NCBI GenBank assembly: GCA_949126835.1
Contig: OX421496.1
Span: 19,229,844 to 19,293,843, forward strand
Length of the DNA stretch: 64,000 nucleotides
Source: Anisus vortex
Taxonomy: Eukaryota > Mollusca > Gastropoda > Planorbidae
Direction: 5' to 3'
Position 1 is the stretch's first letter; each line of letters starts with the position of its first letter. Below, one piece after another: positions 27,801 to 41,300 of the stretch. The translations under genes and the position numbers were made by a program. A model generated the notes under the pieces. The model had not been told where the DNA came from and did not search any database. It saw only the letters and a list, made by a program, of their open reading frames with translations.

Positions 27801-29969
27801 CGCTGAACGAAATAGAGAAATTAATGCAAGAATAGACGCATGCCACTATATTGGGAAAAGGTTTGTCCTATTATATATAGGTCTATGTAGTGTGCTAATA
27901 GGACCAATATTACATGTATACGAATTAAAAAATAAATCTATTCATGGGAGACAATTCACTAAAAAAAAAGCTGCATGTTCATCCTTACAGGAATTTCTGC
28001 TATTCAATGCATAACTGTTAAATAAACAAGAAATTGAAGTGCTGAAATAAAACAACAACGTAAATCAAACAGACTAATAAACAAACGCAAACAAAACCAC
28101 ACCTTCAATGTAACTTTCTTTGTTGATTTATTGTTGCTAATATTATTTTGAAGTTATTGTTGCTAATATAGCGGAGTTATGTCTTTAAAAAAATGTCTTG
28201 TTTTGAATTGTAGGTCTACGAAGGGCAAACTGTCCTTGTGCACGTCAAAAACAAGTTGTTGTCTAGTGGGGTCAGCATCCACTGGCACGGCTTACACCAG
28301 AAGGGCACGCCGTGGAGTGATGGAGTTGGTTTTATCACTCAGGTAGGCTCTTTATCTTTTTATTTTGTAGATCTATTGGTTTCGATGTTTAGCTTAACCT
28401 TTACAAGTTGATCTATAACAAATTATTGATATCTACACAGGTCAACTACATACATCTATTTGTTTCGATGTTTAGCTTAACCTTTACAAGTTGGTCTATA
28501 ACAAATTATTGATATCTACACATGTCAACTACATAATCTATTTGTTTCGATGTTTAGCTTAACCTTTACAAGTTGATATATAACAATTATTGATATCTAC
28601 ACAGGTCAACTACATACATCTATTTGTTTCGATGTTTAGCTTAACCTTTACAAGTTGATATATAACAATTATTGATATCTACACAGGTCAACTACATACA
28701 TCTATTTGTTTCGATGTTTAGCTTAACCTTTACAAGTTGATATATAACAAATTATTGATATCTACACAGGTCAACTACATACATCTATTTGTTTCGATGT
28801 TTAGCTTAACCTTTACAAGTTGATATATAACAAATTATTGATATCTACACAGGTCAACTACATACATATATTTGTTTCGATGTTTAGCTTAACCTTTACA
28901 AGTTGATCTATAACAAATTATTGATATCTACACAGGTCAACTACATACATATATTTGTTTCGATGTTTAGCTTAACCTTTACAAGTTGATCTATAACAAA
29001 TTATTGATATCTACACAGGTCAACTACATACATATATTTGTTTCGATGTTTAGCTTAACCTTTACAAGTTGATCTATAACAAATTATTGATATCTACACA
29101 GGTCAACTACATACATATATTTGTTTCAATGTTTAGCTTAACCTTTACAAGTTGGTCTATAACAAATTATTGATATCTACACAGGTCAACTACATACAGT
29201 GCCCTCACATGAGGGGGGGGGGTCAGAGGAGGGCATATGCCCGGGGGCGACACTTCCAGGGGGGCGGCAAATGTAGTCTAAATATAGAAAATATAGCACT
29301 AAACAAGCAGTTACAGCATGCAAGGGGGCGGCGCTGAAACTTTTGCACTGGGGCGCTACATAAGCTTGTAAGGCTCTGACTGCATATTTCACTTTTTTTT
29401 TTTTTCAAAAAAAAAAAAAAAAAAAAAAATATACACAGATCGTTGCTGAAACTGCTACAAAGTATTTTCCCCAATACTCCGATTATGCATGTCGTCCATG
29501 AATTTTACACTACCCCCCCCCACACACACACCTCAGTATTCACGAGGAAGATTCATTTCTGTAATACTAAAACTGAAAAGAAATAATTTTTAACAACTTA
29601 AAGAAACAGTATAGTAAATAAATTTAATTTAAACATCTTTAATACTAGGAAAATTTGCAGCATTTTCGTATACTTTAATGTTAGCGTTCTACATGAGGAC
29701 AGTCGGACAGAGGTAATTGGGCTAAGTAAGTCAATTCCCTCCCCCCTACCCAATAAAGCAAAAAACAAAAACAACAACAAACAAACAAAAAATCCATTGA
29801 AAGATATATTTAAGCTTATTTTAAAATATATTTAAAAAAATGATTGCTTGGACTCTGTTTCGTGGCAAGAGGCAGTGGTCTTATTTCTGGACCTGGAATT
29901 AACATCTAGACGTAAATCCGTCATTTCCGGATATAGGTGTGTGTGTGCGTGTGTGTGTGTGTGTGTGTG

Positions 29970-30067
<98 letters not shown>

Positions 30068-33000
30068 TTTGTCCAGGCCGAAGGAGTATTTCCGAGTATG
30101 TTCGGGCCAATGAAAAACAATGAGCTCTTCTTCAGAAACACCCATCATCAGCACTACAATTATTATTATTTGTAGATTAGTAATAATAGTCGGTATTTAT
30201 AGAACTGGTTTTGCACATAGAGTAGGCTTAATATTCCCCATTGCTGTGTAGTAATAACGCGATCATTAAGCTTATAACGTTTCTCATTGGTTAATAATTT
30301 AACAACTGGATACGGATATTAATTAGCGAAGCTGTCAGGCGGAGTCTGTACTGTGGTCATGTGGGCCCCGCATACAAAAAAATCACATGTAGGTCTAGAG
30401 CAGTGGTTCCTAACCTTTTGAAGTCGGGGAGCACTTTTGATCATGACAAATATTTGGGGAGCACCAAAATCAAGAGTAAAAAAAACAAACAACTACACAT
30501 ACTTACGACTTTTATTGAAAATAAAAGATTATAACATAGGCCCCTAAGAGTTTAAAATTATAACATGACAAACAAATTTTTAATAGACATAAATTTAATG
30601 AGTAAAAAAATTACATTGAGCAAAATTTAATTCAGAAAAATAAAAATATTTAATGTGAAACCTGAGCTTAACGGTTTTTACAAATTTCAGTGATATTAGG
30701 CCTAATTTTAGAAATAGCTACCCTCAATTCTTCATCCAAATTAGTAAGTGTAGCTCGTTTTTTAGTTTTTATGTTGGTGACTATCGAGAAACCGAGTTCA
30801 CACAAATATGATGTTGAAAATTGCAACAAGATTTTAAGTGCCTTCATGAAGAGAGCTGAGTATTCTTCTTGCACAAAGATCCAAAATTCCTCCAGAACCA
30901 TTTCGGAAAATTGTATTTTAAGTGTACGATCCGATGATAGTTTGATTAGTTCTTCCTCTTCTTGGTATGACAACTTACTATTTGATGTATCAACCGTGGC
31001 AAAGGGATTACGTACCCAGTCATATGTTTATACGTTTATTGTTGGAAAATAAAATTCAATCTTTTCTTCTAACAAAGTTAAATGCTCTGTTACTGCTGAA
31101 ATAATTTCGTCGGTAGTGTTATCATTAAGAGAAGGAAAGATATCTACTTTCTTTTTCTCCAACAAACGATTTAAAAAAAAAAAAACTTTTTTCCGTAAGG
31201 CTGTCAATTTGTCGGTCGATGTTAAAAAATTTTCTTGTCTTCCTTGAAGGCTGGTATTAACACAATTTAAATAATAAAAAATATCAGCTAAATATGCCAA
31301 TTCTCACTTCAGAATGCAAAAGCAAAGATTCGTACTTGGCTTCCATAGAGATGCAAATATTTTTTAAGACGCGTATTTTCAAAGGTCTCGATTTTATGAA
31401 GTTTACCATATTTACAACTTTGTCTAGCACAGGTTTTAATGCTACTGGTAATGTTTTGGACACCAGAGATTCTCTGTGCACAAAAACAGTGAGTAGATAT
31501 AATATTGGCGTTTCTTTTCTTGGCGAGATTCACAAACCCTTTTAATGAGCCTACCATTGATGGAGCACCGTCCGTACAAATTCCCACACACAACTCCCAT
31601 GATATTTTGAATTGTTCGAAATAGGAAGAAATAGAATCAAAGACATCTTGTCATGTCGAACGTTCGGTAAGCTCAAGACAGCATAGAAATTGATTCACGA
31701 TTTCGTTTTCATGAATGAAACAAACGAACCCTTGTATATGAGCTTTTCCACTCTTGTCAGTGGACTCGTCAATTTGCAGAGCAAAATGCCGTTTGGAAAG
31801 CTTATCGGCAACTGTTTTCTCGATATCATCCGACATATTTTTAATTCTATTTTTTATTGTATCATTTGAACGAGGAATTTTCATTATTTCCTTTGTTGCT
31901 TCATCGCCACTTTTTTAAATACAATTAATGAGTTTAAAAGTTAAATATTTTGTTAGATAAAGGCTTCAACTTTAATCACATATCAATTTTATTTATGCAG
32001 CATTAGTACAAGTGAGTCAAAACTTCGTTACGAAAACAGTAAAAATAGGCAAAAAGGCCGATTTTTCCCCGTTTGGACTACCTATTATAAGCATTTGTTC
32101 AGCTCAATAAGATAGAGTAAGTGAGTGAACATGAAATTTTGAGTTTCATAATTTCGCGGAGCACTTGCAACTACCTCGCGGAGCACCAGTTAAGAACCAC
32201 TGGTCTAGAGTATAGAACTATAATGTTTTCGGAGGAATGAGGAAGGGGGGGGGGTAATCCACAGGTTGTGATGCGAACAGAAACAATTAACCTTAGAGAC
32301 ATGAAAAGGATGGGAGGATAAGAGGGGGGGGGGGCGAAAAGTGTGGGGTTCATAACTGGCTCAAAACTGTTTGTTTAAGGATGTTTTTACAACTGCACTG
32401 TGCCACATGAGTTAGATCTTTAGCTTCAAAGGTTATCCAACTTAATGTTCGTGGTTAGCATTGCAGCCCACAGCAAACATATGTGTAGACCAGCAGCACT
32501 AACAGAATCATAGCCACGTATCAGGCCTACCTAAAGTTCCAGTCTATGCGCCAATGAAAGTTTTTACTTTCTTGTGTGTGTGTTTTGAAGTGCATGTAAA
32601 CATAACATTCAGATTTGTTTTTTAACATTAGACCGTGTTGACCTTAGACCTTGTCCTGGTGCATGTAGGAGGTAGTTTCGCTTGGTTAGCACTGTTCCAC
32701 GACCCACTTTAATGCAAGGCCTCATAACATTGGAAATTTCCTGTTATAAGGCCATTTTTAACACTGTTGTGTTGCCTATTACTGAACTATTTTTTTTCAA
32801 AATAAAGGTGATCAAGTGTATACTTTTACCTGTAACATATCTTTGATCAATTAACTCATCGCCTACGCTTCCTATGTTCTGGGGGTATTTCCCCAAACAG
32901 CACTTTGGCCTCATTCAACCTAAGTTTATGACTCCCCCCCCCTCCCCCCCCACACACACACCAACTCAAAGCATTATTTTAATAATAATAATAATAATGA

Positions 33001-35366
33001 CATTTGTATAGCGGGGGCCTACGTGTAATAGCCTCATAGACTTAAAGAATGATTGTTTTAGATACATGAGATGAGGCAAATACAAAAGTGTCATTCACCA
33101 CTCAGAAAACACGGGGATTGACATCAAAACCTGCCAAATAGTTGACATATAATATGTAATGCTTCTTGGCTAAATACTGGGCCATTTCAATGTAACGACT
33201 GCGACTAGTGCATAAAATGTAAAGTCTGGGGCCAGTATACGTCTATGTCAGTAAAGGTCTATGTCAGTATAGGTCTATGTCAGTATAGGTCTATGTCAGT
33301 ATGGGTCTATGTCAGTATAGGTCTATGTCAGTATAGGTCTATGTCAGTACCTATAGGTCTATGTCAGTATAGGTCTATGTCAGTATAGGTCTATGTCAGT
33401 ATAGGTCTGTGTCAGTATAGGTCTATGTCAGTATAGGTCTATGTCAGTATAGGTCTATGTCAGTATAGGTCTATGTCAGTATAGGTCTATGTCAGTATAG
33501 GTCTATGTCAGTATAGGTCTATGTCAGTATAGGTCTATGTCAGTATAGGTCTATGTCAGTATAGGTCTATGTCAGTATAGGTCTATGTCAGTACCTATAG
33601 GTCTATGTCAGTACCTATAGGTCTATGTCAGTATACGTCTATGTCAGTATACGTCTATGTCAGTATAGGTCTATGTCAGTATAGGTCTATGTCAGTATAG
33701 GTCTAAGTACAAACAGGCAAGGGGGCAAGGTAACCGAGCGGCAGCGCGCTCGACTGGCGTGCCGAAGGTCCTGGATTCGAATCCTGGCTAGGATTTTTTC
33801 CCGGGTTTCCCTGAGTCAACCCAGCTCTGATGGCCGCTTCATCAGCCCAATGATCAATTTAGTCCGAAGGGTCCTTTCCTTTTTTTTTTTACAAATAGCA
33901 AAGCAGGGGCAGAGAACTAAGCAAAAAATGTCAAACAAAAATCTATAACTATTAGGGGACATTCGAGTTTAGTTTTAAAAATGGAGGAAATCGAGTCTAT
34001 TTTTGTGTGTGTCTCATCGGGTTTTAAGCCAACAGTTAGTTGAACCGCCACCCCTTCACCCAACTCCACACAGATTCCTCAACGTAGGCTATCTGTAAAA
34101 CATGCATTACACAGAGCGCCATGCGCTGGTTTTCAAAATGAGGGAAAACGAGAGTAGTGAGGGAGACAGAGAGAAAGAGAGAGAGAGGAGAGTCGTTAAG
34201 ATGTTTATAACCCTATGTAAAACAATGGCGTAGCCAGGATTGCAAGGTTTGGAGGGGGCAATTAATGCAAAACTGGGTGGAAGGGAGATATGAAAGGGCG
34301 CAAATAGGCCTAATATAAAGGAGGGGGGGGGGAGCAACAACTGCAAGTGGTGGAGAAATAGTAGATTAATTCTGAACTATTGCACAATTTTTCTCCTAAA
34401 CTATTGAAAAACGAATACATTATGTAATTCTCAATAGCGAAAACGTAAAACGTATAGTATAGTCTAAATATAATTTCTAAAAAAAATATTTGGGGGGAAA
34501 AAATAGAGTCGTGGTGGTAGGTGGGGGTCCTGGGTTATTGTTCTTCACTTCTGTACCATGGGCCTCAAGTCTGGCGAAGTGTGTAAAACCACCGAGGCGC
34601 TTCCATTAAAAGTACACCGGTGGGCTAATGCATGTGGGAAAGCCCCTTTTTTCATATATTTTTTATTGGTGTGAGCAACAACCAGTGTCGCCAAGCCTGG
34701 TGCCTGGATGTCCAGGTCTATAGTCTGGAATTTTTGCTACCGGTTGACAGTGCAGGAATACGAGCGAGCCATCCACAAGTGGTGAGAAACAGAGTAGTAC
34801 ATGTGACTGCGGAGTCCGTACCCTTACGCTGGGTAGCTAGTCTCGGACAGGATCTTGATGTGCCACCTCCCCCTTTTAGCCACCCCCTAACACGTGACGT
34901 CATGTAGGCTATTTAAGAGCCGTGGGGAGGGGGGGGGTCCGGCATTTTAACGAGACACATAAGATGGGCCAACTTGGGAAGAAAAAGTGAGAGGGGCACA
35001 GGAGAGCTCTTGGGACGTTTATATTCGTCTGTAACCATACCTTTTTTAATTTCTCGTCATACAACTAAGTTTGAACTTAGCCAATTTATCGAATTTTTTT
35101 AAACATATCTAATCATTTGATTCATTAATACTTTTTTTTATTTGAAATGTATACAGTGTCCAATATTGCCTGGTCAAGAATTTACTTACAGATTTTCGGC
35201 TGACCCAAAGGGAACATTCTGGTATCATGCACATACTGGAACTCAACTGTCTATGGGTCTACTTGGGCCGTTTATTGTTAGAGACAGGCATCCATTAGTT
35301 ATGGAGGAATTTAACATGATGTTACAGGTAGGCCTACATTAAAACATTTTTTAGATTTTGTCTATT

Positions 35367-35397
<31 letters not shown>

Positions 35398-38300
35398 CTA
35401 TCTATATATATATATCAATCTATTTATCTATTTGCATATCTGTCTGTCTGTTGTCTGTCCGTCCGTCTGTCTGATCGTTTGATTGTCTGTCTGACCGTCC
35501 GCCTTTCTATTTAACTAGCTGTTTATCTCTCTATCGCTCTTTCTATATGTCAGTCATATCTAGCCTGATCTTTTTTTCCTGCCATAGCAAGGGGGTTTGG
35601 GCTCTATCTATCCGTCTGTCTGTCTAACTGTCATTATGTGTTTCTGTCTATCTGACCGTTTGATTGAATGTCTGTCCGTCCTCCTATCTGTATACTTAGC
35701 TATTTATTTCTCTATCACTCTGTCTGTGTTTGTATCAGTCTTAGGCTATCGAGACCTATCTAACGTATCTGCCATAGGCTAATCAAATGGTGTGGAAAAG
35801 AAAAATAAAGACTGGAAGCCGCCGAGCTACACCAAAACCGATGTGCTCAAGAACCCTATGGAGGAATATTCTCGAAGGCCAAAGACAATCATAAATGACA
35901 TGTCATCGATTGTAGGAATTTAATGTTGATGGACCATCTCGTAATTATGGAAGACAGAACTATAACAAGAGACATTGGCTGCAGCAAAAAAACTGGCATA
36001 ATATGGGGAAAGAAAAAAAAAGCGGTTCTAAGATTAAGATGGTCTCGAGTCAACTCTTGCTTTTAAAAAATTGACATCGACTCAGATACTCGGGAAACAC
36101 CAGCCACCGACCGAAGGAAGTGGCGAAATGCATTCACTGCTGGCAAACATTTGAAGAAAACAACAACACTAAACAACAACAGTATAAGCTTAAACACATC
36201 GAAAGAGCAAACAACGTTAAAAAGAAATAAAAAGAATAGACACCCCGCACAACACTGCCAAATCCTGAAACCGCAGCCTTTGAGTGCGAAATATGCAAAA
36301 AGTCTTTTTGCCAGTCTATTAGCATTAGCACATAAAGGGTTTGTTTGAGCAGAATGATTTAATATTAAGTATGGGTCAGATTGACATTGTCCTATTTTTT
36401 TTTACTTTTGTTTATTTTTTTCAAATATTTTCTCAAAGTTTTATTTTTTCCCACAGGACTGGAACCATGATATGGATTCCGATCTGATATATTATAAAAT
36501 GCTTTTTGGAAACTATGAAAATAGAGTAAAAATTCAAGCTACTGGTTCATTGGAAGGAGCAAAATTTAGGTAATTTTCCTACATAGGACTATTTTAATAA
36601 TAGACTGGTCGTGGCCTAGTCATGAAAGAAAAATTATTAAATTAAATAAATGCTATTCAAAAAATAGATACATTCTCATTTTGTTAATGTTAAAATTTAA
36701 AGAACCAGAAGAAGAAAAAAGATATGATATTAAATAAATCTTTGTTATATTAGAGATAAATAATCAAAAGTCATTTTTTTGTTAGAAGAACAAGTTAGGT
36801 ACTGGATAGATGTAACAAGCAAGGTACTGGATAGTTGTGATCAATTGACATAAAAAATCCAGAATGACTCGAGAAGAAAACTTAAAATATTCTTTAAAAT
36901 ATTTGGTTAACATTGCAACAGACTTATTTGAAGATTATTATTTTGTTGTCACAAGGTATAATATTGAATAACATTACATTTCTTTTTCTTCTCAGCATGT
37001 TTCCATTTCAATCAGGATTAATTAATGGTAAAGGAAGACATTTCATGAGTGATGGTTCTTACATTCAGTCTCCATTGACTGTATTCACAGTCTCACAGTC
37101 CAAATTATACAGGTCAGTTAGATAAAATGAACTACGGTATATTATTTTAAACTGTATGATATTAAAATATAGAACTATTTTTATACTCAGGCTTAGAGCT
37201 TTAGATTTATGACATAAATTCTAACACATTGAAAAGAAATGATGTCATTATAAAGAAGCACAAACTTTTTTTTTCTCTGTATTAGATTTAGGGTTATAGC
37301 AGCAGGAAATTTATATCCATTCAGAGTTTCAATAGATGAGCACACTTTAAAACTTGTATCTACTGATGGGTGAGCAATTTCATTGTTTATATTGCACATT
37401 TCTGACAATTATATTGACAAATACTAAATGTTACATAGAATAGAGTCATGTTCTATTTCTAAAAATTCACTTCATTATACTTTTGCATTTATTTAAATAA
37501 AAGAGAAAACTTTTTGACAATTCTTGTTTTCTAATGGAAACTGAAGGAAAGTCTCTTAGTTTTTATAGCTATGAATTTTATGAAAAAAAATTATAAAAGC
37601 AGCACAATGCTAAGTGGTCATATCACCCTCCACCATTAACTAAGCTATACTAATACATGATACTAGAATCATGAAACAGCTGGTTGAGCTGAGTTGTGTT
37701 GTTTATAATGTTATGACTTAAACCTACATACATTTATATGTTAATGTTGGCTACCAATGAAACTCTTGAGCACTTGTCAGACCTAGGATAAATCAGACAT
37801 TTCAAGCCTAGAAATTTCTAAATTTCTAACTAACACTATATTGCTGGACTACTTTTACTATTACCTATAAAACTAAGTGATTGAAAACAGTTAAGGCTAT
37901 ATTTCCTTTTTTTTTTCAAATACTTTCCTGTAGGGAAAAAAAAAGTCTTTTTAAATCCATTACTGAAATACTAAAGTTGCCAACTAATATTGTTTATCTG
38001 TAGAAATGAAATAGAGCCAAAAGAAGTGGAGTCATTTATCATCAATCCAGGTGAAAGATATGACTTTGTGGTAGAGGCTAACCAAAATATACAAAATTAC
38101 TGGATAAGAGCTGAAACCCTTGAAGTCAATGTGAAAAAACATATTGCCTTGGCTATATTTAGATATAATAATGCTTCAGACAATGATCCTCAAACAGCCA
38201 GGAAGAAATGCACAAGTGTTGACAAGTAAGAACTAAATTTTTACTTATTTTATTGTAATCTGTATTTGTATTAGGTTTCTTCTATAATAAAACATGCCTT

Positions 38301-41300
38301 GGTGCCGTTGTATTACTTTTTATTTACAAAATAAAATCAAGGGGAATAATTATTTTTAATATGCTATGACTACCAGGAATCTTATTAAAATACACCAACT
38401 TGAAAAATATAGATATGGCCTACAATTCAATTACAAAGTTTGAATTACTTAAACTTTCTAATGCAATATGAAAATAAAGAAATTGTCAAAGTTTTCTACA
38501 AAACAAAATTTAAATCTTGATTTGAAACTACAATAATATGAACCTATTTGTCTTTATAAATTGATAGTAAAACCTATCCAGAACAATGTTATATATTAAA
38601 AAAACAAAAAAAAAACTAAAAAAAAATAGCAAAACAATGTAACTTACAAAATTTTTTTTTTTCTGACAGAATGATCTAAAGAAAAATTATTCTTTAAAAA
38701 AAAAGGAATAATGTGTTTTAATGGCAAATAGAATTATTATTGAGTTGTTTATATTTTTTCAGATGTTATGTTGCCAACTGCCCATTTACATTTTATCCAG
38801 AAAGAGAAAATGTGACGTGCATTAATTTAGATAAATTTACATCAGCGGAAAATAAAACTGTGCCAGGAGTAGAAAAAGATGCAGAAGACATTGAAGATAT
38901 TTTTTTGAACTTTGCTTTTCCTGGGAAAACAGAAACACCGGGATCAACCAATGGCAGACATTTTAAGGTAGTACTATAGATTTCTGAAAACAAGCACAAG
39001 TAAATATATCAATTGACTTCATTTTTTTTATCTATTTTCACCATAATCTTTGTCACTTTTTGTCATTGATTCAGAATGAATTTTGATACTCTATCTATGA
39101 TAATTGACTTATTAATTAAAAATAATCCGCAACTGTTTTGTTAAGCTCCCCTCAGTTGTTGCCCTTACACAACTGAATGAAGTGAAGACATTTTGTAACG
39201 AAGATGAATGCGGTGAAGACAAAATATGTAAATGTACTTACTCAATTGATCTCAAGGTTAGTTGATTTTTGTGTTAATGTCATAAACAATTAGATAACGT
39301 TTTAAGTTTATATCATTTAGATTGTTTCACTGAAAAAACTTTGGTTAAGAGTTAGTTAATAAACATCATGTAGATATTACATTTTTAAATACTGTCCAAC
39401 TCCAAACAAACAAAAACCTCTCTGCCAATGCAGATATTTTATTTCAGTAAGGGAACATCATTTAATCATTATATAACTTTTTTTGGCAGGTGGATGGGGA
39501 GAAGGCGCAAGTTTAATTTTTATTTGGGTGCAGGAGACCCCCCCCCCCCCCCCACTTTCTAGTCCTTTCTGGCTCATAGATGTCAAAATATTGTAACTTT
39601 AAATGTTTTTAGTTTCGCATACTATATATAATAATAATTTCACATTTGTATTTCATAAACAGTTGTTTAAACTTTAATGACATTCAATAACTGCATCCAA
39701 TGTTTGTTTCAGAAAGGCAATTATTGTTTCTTTTATTTGTTATTTAGATCAGTAATTATGGGCTTGTTATAATATTCATATGACAATTTAAAAAAATCTT
39801 AATGATATGATTTACCTTTATTTTAGCACAACAGAGTTTACCAGCTGGTTTTTGTAAACATGGGAAAAGGCAAAGGCTGGGCTCATCCCATTCACTTACA
39901 TGGTCACAGTTTCCATGTACTTAAAATGGGATACCCACACTATGATAATATAACAGGTGAGATTCTAACACTAGAATTAAACAGTTTATGTATTGCAAGT
40001 GTATAAAGAATAGTATTTCAGTTTCTGTGGACAAAGCATACAAGGGGCTAATGTGACCAGTTCAATCACCTTTAATTTTTAAACAATAAATGTCAGGTAT
40101 TTAATATAGTTAGGTAGACCCAGGGACTCCTGTATAGAAATATAAGTACCGTATCTTCTGTAATATTTATTAAGATATGAGATACCCTCCAGACCCCAGA
40201 AAAAAAAACTGGCAAATACTGTATGTATATCTATTATTTTGTCCAACTTGAACACATTTATAATTTACACATTAAAAAAAGATATTTTGTTTACTTATAT
40301 TACTCAGTTTTTAGAAAATATAATTTGATTAAAACATGACATTAATTACAAGGAATTAGTGGACCTTTAGATTAGAATAAAAAAAGGTCAGCAAATAAAA
40401 TACAATTTGTAACAAATATTATTTTAAAGGAAAAGTTCTGCAGGACAATTTAGATGTTGACTGTAGAGGAAATCCTGACAGAGAAGAAAGCTTTTGTAAT
40501 TCTGCTACTTGGACTAATCGTTCATGGGCAGGTAACAATATACCAGGACTTCAACTCAAGTTGCCTCCCATTAAAGACACAATCATAGTGCCAACAGGAG
40601 GGTAAAGCTACTTGTTTTTATAAATTCATTTATATTGTATTGATTATTTTTAATGTATTGATACATTGAATGTTTCTTCATTTAAATGGAATAATGATAA
40701 TAATAAGCTATCAAGGTCATTGACTAGTAAATTAAATTTGATGTAGATTACAAATATTTCTATATAAATATTATTAAAAGATATTGCATGAACTAGCATT
40801 GTGTGTTATATTTGACAGTTTTATCTAATGCCAAGGCCCTTGTTTAAAAACAATTGAAAGTTTGGGATAAGTCCCACTTAACGATAACTTTAAATATTAA
40901 TACATTTTATGAAAATTGAAACATAAGGGTGGCTGGGTTCAATGCTGACAACACACCCCTCTCTTGAAGATTGAAACTTCTCATTTAAGACAAATTTCAC
41001 TGCTGTAAAGTCTTAAGTAGGTGTTATTCCATGAAACTTCATTTTATAAACAAAATGCTTAAATCTATTGCAGTATTGTGGTCAATAATAAAGCATTCAT
41101 CTCACCTGTAGATTTGTTGTAGTGTAGTATTGTGGTCAATAATATAATATAGTATTCATTTCACCTGTAGCTATGTTGTAGTGCACCATTGTGGTCAATA
41201 ATAAACTATTCATTTCATCTTGTAGCTATGTTGTAGTGCACCATTGTGGTCAATAATAAAGTATTCATTTCATCTTGTAGCTATGTTGTAGTGCACCATT

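Noticed and set aside
29832..30154. Several open frames with long Ser-Leu, Arg-Glu or Thr-His runs
   Set aside because: They arise from TG and GA microsatellites, in several frames on both strands at once.
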